Made by a program: the position numbers and the translations under genes | Shown here: in pieces, positions 60,736 to 64,000 of the stretch | How positions within the stretch are numbered: position 1 is the first letter of the stretch | Layout: every line of letters starts with the position of its first letter | Source of the DNA: Balneolales bacterium | GTDB taxonomy: Bacteria; Bacteroidota; Rhodothermia; Balneolales; Cyclonatronaceae | NCBI GenBank assembly: GCA_020832405.1 | Contig: JAFIET010000011.1 | Location: 1-64,000, forward strand | Reading direction: 5' to 3' | Length of the DNA stretch: 64,000 bases | The notes under the pieces: generated by a model | The model's input: the letters and a program-made list of their open reading frames with translations, nothing else | Told to the model about the DNA's origin: nothing | Databases searched by the model: none

Positions 60736-62172
60736 ATGGACATAATTAAAGATACGGTCAGGGAAGTGGTGCTGGCCGTTTTCCCGATTGCCGCTGTTAT
60801 TTTGGTGCTTCAGTTCACCCTCATCCACCTGCCGACCGAAACCTTCCTGCTGTTTCTTGCGGGCCTTGGCATGGTAACCTTCGGTCTCATACTCTTTCTG
60901 CTTGGCGTGCACAGCGGGCTTTTGCCGGTTGGTGAAATGATCGGCTCATCCCTGCCAAAAACGGGAAAAGTGTGGATTGTGCTGCTCTTCAGCTTCATTT
61001 TGGGGTTCGCCATCACCGTAGCCGAGCCGGATGTATGGGTACTTGCCGGCTATGTGGATACGGCCTCGGGGGGCATCATACCGCGGGCAAGCCTCATTTT
61101 AACGGTCGCCCTGGGTCTTGCGATTTTTGTGACCCTTTCGATGGTGCGGATCCTCACCGGCTGGTCGATCAACTACTTTCTGATTGCGGGCTACACCCTC
61201 ATCTTCGCCATCATCTTTCACCCCGCTTCTGACAGTTATTTCGTACCCATTTCGTTTGATGCCGGCGGGGTTACAACCGGCCCTATGGCAGTGCCCTTTA
61301 TCATTGCTTTCGGGGTGGGTATTGCCTCGGTACTTAAGAGCAAAACAAGCTCTCAGGATGGTTTCGGACTTGTTGCACTGGCTTCTATCGGGCCTGTTCT
61401 TGCCGTACTCATTTTAGGGATTATCTATGAAATTCCATCCGATACCGTGCTTGAAAAAAGCGAGGGTGGCTACACCTTTCTCGGCACGCTTGGTGAAGTA
61501 GCTTTGGCCCTTACCCCGCTTATTCTGTTTTTCGTTTTCTTCCAGTTCTACATGCTCAAGCTTGAGCCCCGCAAGCTGCTTTCCCTTTTCTTCGGTATCC
61601 TGCTCACCTGGCTGGGCATGACCTTTTTCCTGCACGGAGTACACGTCGGGTTTCAGCCGGCAGGCACTGCAATGGGCAACATCCTTGGCGGACTCCCTAA
61701 CAAGTGGATCGTGATCCCCATCGGAATTTTGCTCGGGTTCGTTGCCACTTTTGCGGAGCCCGCCGTGCGCGTACTCATTCAGGAAGTTGAAAAAGTTTCG
61801 AGCGGTTCTATCCCTCAAAAGGTGATGCTCCTCACCATTTCAATTGGCGTGGCCCTTTCTATCGGGGTGGCCATGGCGCGCATCATTTACGGCATTGAGC
61901 TGCTGTACCTGGTGCTTCCGGGCTACATCATCGCCCTCATTCTGATCTTTTTCACAAGCCGCGAGTTTACCTCTATTGCCTTCGATGCCGGCGGAGTAGC
62001 GACCGGCCCCATGACCGTTACCTTCGTGGTGGCCATTGCGCTCGGCTTTTCAGATACGCTGGAAGGCAGCAATCCGCTTATCGAAGGCTTCGGTATGATT
62101 TCCCTCGTAGCCCTTACCCCTATCCTTTCTGTGTTAATTCTTGGAATCCTTTACGGTGCTAAAGATGACTGA
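60736..62172 (+). CDS. Duplicated DUF1538 membrane transporter-like protein
   Basis: A 478-residue polytopic protein with about 12 transmembrane segments in two related halves. Motifs occur twice at matching places: GLILFLLGVHSGLLPVGEMIG with GMTFFLHGVHVGFQPAGTAMG; VAEPDVWVL with FAEPAVRVL; and FDAGGVTTGPM (about 173) with FDAGGVATGPM (about 415). The FDAGGVxTGPM motif and length match DUF1538 proteins, putative transporters of unknown substrate. The conserved Asp, Glu and His in the membrane suggest ion coupling. The stop overlaps the next start by 8 bp, so it is translationally coupled to the tandem PII-like protein, its likely regulator. Confidence 0.85.
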   Translation: MDIIKDTVREVVLAVFPIAAVILVLQFTLIHLPTETFLLFLAGLGMVTFGLILFLLGVHSGLLPVGEMIGSSLPKTGKVWIVLLFSFILGFAITVAEPDVWVLAGYVDTASGGIIPRASLILTVALGLAIFVTLSMVRILTGWSINYFLIAGYTLIFAIIFHPASDSYFVPISFDAGGVTTGPMAVPFIIAFGVGIASVLKSKTSSQDGFGLVALASIGPVLAVLILGIIYEIPSDTVLEKSEGGYTFLGTLGEVALALTPLILFFVFFQFYMLKLEPRKLLSLFFGILLTWLGMTFFLHGVHVGFQPAGTAMGNILGGLPNKWIVIPIGILLGFVATFAEPAVRVLIQEVEKVSSGSIPQKVMLLTISIGVALSIGVAMARIIYGIELLYLVLPGYIIALILIFFTSREFTSIAFDAGGVATGPMTVTFVVAIALGFSDTLEGSNPLIEGFGMISLVALTPILSVLILGILYGAKDD

Positions 62173-62932
62173 TTTTCTCATCCCCAATCAAAAATTGCTG
62201 ATCACAATCGTGGATAAAGGCCTCGGTTCGCTGGTTGTCGAAAAATCAAAGGAAGCCGGCTGTAAGGGCGGCACCATACTGCCCGGCACCGGCACCCGAA
62301 AAGAAGCCGGCGGATTTTCTTTGTTCGGGATGGCTGCCGAGCCCGAAAAAGACGTCATCTTCAGCGTAATTGATGCAGATATCTCTGAAGCCGTTCTTCA
62401 AAGCATAACGGAAGGCACAAAAATCGATAAACCGGGCAGAGGCATCGCCTTTATCCTGAATATCGAGAACATCGCCGGACTGTCTCATGTACTTTCACAG
62501 ATACCCAAAAATCCTGCTGATCCGCATCAGGATATTCTTGACGGCAACGCCTCAGAATCTGTAACCATCAAAAAAGCTCAACCTTCCCCGAAAAAATCAT
62601 CTGATATGAAAGCATCTGAAAATTTCCAGCTTATTGTTTCTATTGTGGATAAAGGAAGCTGCGACAAAGTTGTTGAAGCCTCCCGAAAAGCAGGGGCCGA
62701 AGGGGGAACCATCATTTATGGCCGCGGTACCGGCATCCGTGAAAAAACCAAGCTGTTTTCCATGCTTATCGAGCCGGAAAAAGAAGTGATTCTCACCCTC
62801 ATCCCAAAAGAAAAAACCAAGCAGGTACTGCATGAAATTGTGGAGGCAACCGAGCTCAATCAGCCGGGGAAAGGGATCGCCTTTGTGCTCGATGTGGAGT
62901 CAACGGCGGGCATCTGTCATCAGATCAGCTGA
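62165..62932 (+). CDS. Tandem PII-like protein (two fused domains)
   Basis: A 255-residue protein with two PII-like domains (about 9-105 and 157-252), joined by a charged, Ser/Lys/Pro-rich linker. Each repeats LITIVDKGLGSLVVEKSKEAGCKGGTILPGTGT / LIVSIVDKGSCDKVVEASRKAGAEGGTIIYGRGTG and ends KPGRGIAFILNIE / QPGKGIAFVLDVE, as in PII proteins. The T-loop region is short, so binding of ADP/ATP is likely but a uridylylation Tyr is not obvious. The start is the ATG at 62165, within the DUF1538 stop region, so the two are co-translated. The likely role is nucleotide-dependent gating of the DUF1538 protein. Confidence 0.85.
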   Translation: MTDFLIPNQKLLITIVDKGLGSLVVEKSKEAGCKGGTILPGTGTRKEAGGFSLFGMAAEPEKDVIFSVIDADISEAVLQSITEGTKIDKPGRGIAFILNIENIAGLSHVLSQIPKNPADPHQDILDGNASESVTIKKAQPSPKKSSDMKASENFQLIVSIVDKGSCDKVVEASRKAGAEGGTIIYGRGTGIREKTKLFSMLIEPEKEVILTLIPKEKTKQVLHEIVEATELNQPGKGIAFVLDVESTAGICHQIS

Positions 62933-62960
62933 GTATTCCGAAATTTGCAGAAAAGTAACG

Positions 62961-62989
62961 AGGGTTCAGGGTGATGCGTCCTGAGCCCT
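62961..62989 (+). terminator. Hairpin between convergent genes, weak terminator
   Basis: A 10-bp stem with one G-U pair (62961-62970 with 62980-62989) and a 9-nt loop. No strong T tract follows (only TTTT at 62997-63000), so termination efficiency is uncertain. Confidence 0.5.
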
Positions 62990-63009
62990 CACTCCGTTTT
63001 GGGAGCAGG

Positions 63010-64000
63010 CTAAAAATACATGCGGTAGAGCAGGCTAATGTTCCGCCCCGGCTCAGGGAAGATTTCCTTCACAACGGAGGTGTGATTGAAGAATTCCTGA
63101 TTTAGCAGGTTTTGGCCGTTCAACGAAAAAGAATGAAGGTTTTCACCAAACTGACGCATCCAGCTCAGGTTTATATCGAAGGCATACCAGCCATCTGTTT
63201 TAGTTTCAAACGGACCCGGCCTGTTTTGCGAGGCCGCAAAACGCAACTGCGGCCTCACGCTAAAACTCCCGCTCCGTAGTTCTGTGAACACGCTGCCACT
63301 CAATGGGGGGATCAGCGGCAGGTTGCGGGTTTGCTGATCTTCATGGTCGGGGCCAAGGCGTTCGGCAATCGTATAACTCAGATTCCCGCCCACGCCCAGC
63401 AGCCTGCTAATACGCAGGTTCAGGCTGGCTTCGAAGCCGTAAAAAAGAGCTTCGGTCTGCTCAAATCGCCAGTCGAACAAATCCGGAAAGCGGATATTTT
63501 CCCGGCCGGTATTTTGAGGATAAATATAGCTCCAAAAATAATTGCGATAGGCAGCCAGTTCAAGATCTAAACTGCGGCCGCGGTTTCTGAGAAAAATTTC
63601 CGAGGAAAAACCACGCTCCGTATCCAGGTCTGGGTTGCCGATTTCGAAGGTGAAGGCCGCCAGATGCGGGCCTTCGGAGTACAATTCTTCGAGTGAAGGG
63701 CTGCGGTAGGAATAAAGCAGGGTGCTGCCCACGTAAAAGTTACCGGCCAGATTATAAACGCCGGTAACCGACGAAGCCAGGCCCGCATGGGTGCGCGGCC
63801 GTATATCGCCGATAACCTGCGAAAAACGGCTCTCCTGAGGGAAAGCATGAGAGAACTCAATGCGGTTACCCAACTCGGCATGCCATGGGCCTGCATTAAA
63901 CTCCTGAATCGCAAATATGGCAGTACCTATGCGGCGGGAATCAGGTGTTCGGGAGCCGGCAACCTGATAGTCCGTAAAATCCGCTGATGCCCCGATAATA
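63010..64000 (-). CDS. TonB-dependent receptor, ZnuD-like, 3' part
   Basis: The C-terminal 330 residues of an outer-membrane TonB-dependent receptor; the gene starts beyond the right edge. The frame runs open through 64000 with DFTDYQVAGSRTPDSRR near the edge. The barrel pattern SPSLEELYSEGPHLAAFTFEIGNPDLDTER is typical of the ZnuD/zinc-type receptor group, and the end (SLNGQNLLNQEFFNHTS to final RMYF) is a normal barrel terminus with C-terminal Phe. It probably takes up zinc or a related metal complex. The TTG at 63873 is not its start; the true start is off-window. It is convergent with the PII-like gene. Confidence 0.85.
   Translation of the reverse strand, partial: IIGASADFTDYQVAGSRTPDSRRIGTAIFAIQEFNAGPWHAELGNRIEFSHAFPQESRFSQVIGDIRPRTHAGLASSVTGVYNLAGNFYVGSTLLYSYRSPSLEELYSEGPHLAAFTFEIGNPDLDTERGFSSEIFLRNRGRSLDLELAAYRNYFWSYIYPQNTGRENIRFPDLFDWRFEQTEALFYGFEASLNLRISRLLGVGGNLSYTIAERLGPDHEDQQTRNLPLIPPLSGSVFTELRSGSFSVRPQLRFAASQNRPGPFETKTDGWYAFDINLSWMRQFGENLHSFSLNGQNLLNQEFFNHTSVVKEIFPEPGRNISLLYRMYF

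Overview
The window looks like a chromosomal segment of a moderately GC-rich member of the Bacteroidota/Rhodothermota/Balneolota branch of the FCB group; Balneolales or a close relative is my best guess. The reasons are a protein ending in a type IX secretion (T9SS) sorting domain of the 'NYPNPFNP' kind, a SprE/PorW-like TPR lipoprotein, a GWxTD lipoprotein, a Rho factor with a long disordered insertion, a bacillithiol gene (bshB1), a SusR-like propeller histidine kinase, and mostly weak Shine-Dalgarno sites. I saw no tRNA, rRNA, CRISPR array, insertion sequence or prophage.

Layout. 0-1.3 kb: an AT-rich WYL regulator at the window edge. 1.3-9.4 kb: a Tat-exported alkaline phosphatase, fumarase fumC, a SWIM/SNF2 helicase and anmK. 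9.4-13.7 kb: small unknown proteins (one of 42 aa not previously delimited), a membrane-anchored beta-lactamase-fold protein without catalytic residues, a cytidylate-kinase-like protein, a DUF3592-like membrane protein and an RsmI-like methylase. 13.7-19.2 kb is accessory in character: a dispersed repeat, a SatD-like protein plus a small membrane protein behind three phased operators, the mobile mystery A/B (Fic) toxin-antitoxin pair, a lipoprotein alpha-amylase, and an HTH/membrane protein pair. 19.3-27.2 kb: a T9SS-exported subtilase-fold protein that has lost its catalytic triad, then a response regulator, a secreted protein and a propeller histidine kinase. 27-40 kb: surface polysaccharide (Stealth) and membrane genes, alr, an M50 protease, a carotenoid-type oxidoreductase, sppA, rho and folC. 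40-48 kb: pyrD, the SprE-like lipoprotein, pyk, a GWxTD lipoprotein, and a dinJ-yafQ module whose toxin is broken. 48-55 kb: an Lhr-type helicase, a Fic protein behind three phased 32-bp palindromes, an HDAC-like deacetylase coupled to pgeF, and aroE. 55-64 kb: an ABC ATPase and TolC, each preceded by a terminator-like leader hairpin, a YqjD/YqjE-like envelope cluster, bshB1, an inositol monophosphatase family gene, a duplicated DUF1538 transporter coupled to a tandem PII-like protein, and the 3' end of a ZnuD-like TonB receptor gene.

The most unusual points are: (1) the SatD-like/membrane operon with three 17-bp operators at an exact 28-bp period; (2) the Fic gene with three 32-bp palindromes at an exact 41-bp period; (3) two pseudo-enzymes, a subtilase and a beta-lactamase, with substituted active sites; (4) the DUF1538 and tandem-PII pair, in which transporter and sensor are both internally duplicated and translationally coupled; (5) a two-copy dispersed repeat of about 110 bp; and (6) a yafQ toxin inactivated by both a frameshift and a stop codon next to an intact antitoxin. 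All family assignments are by reading motifs; no database search was run.
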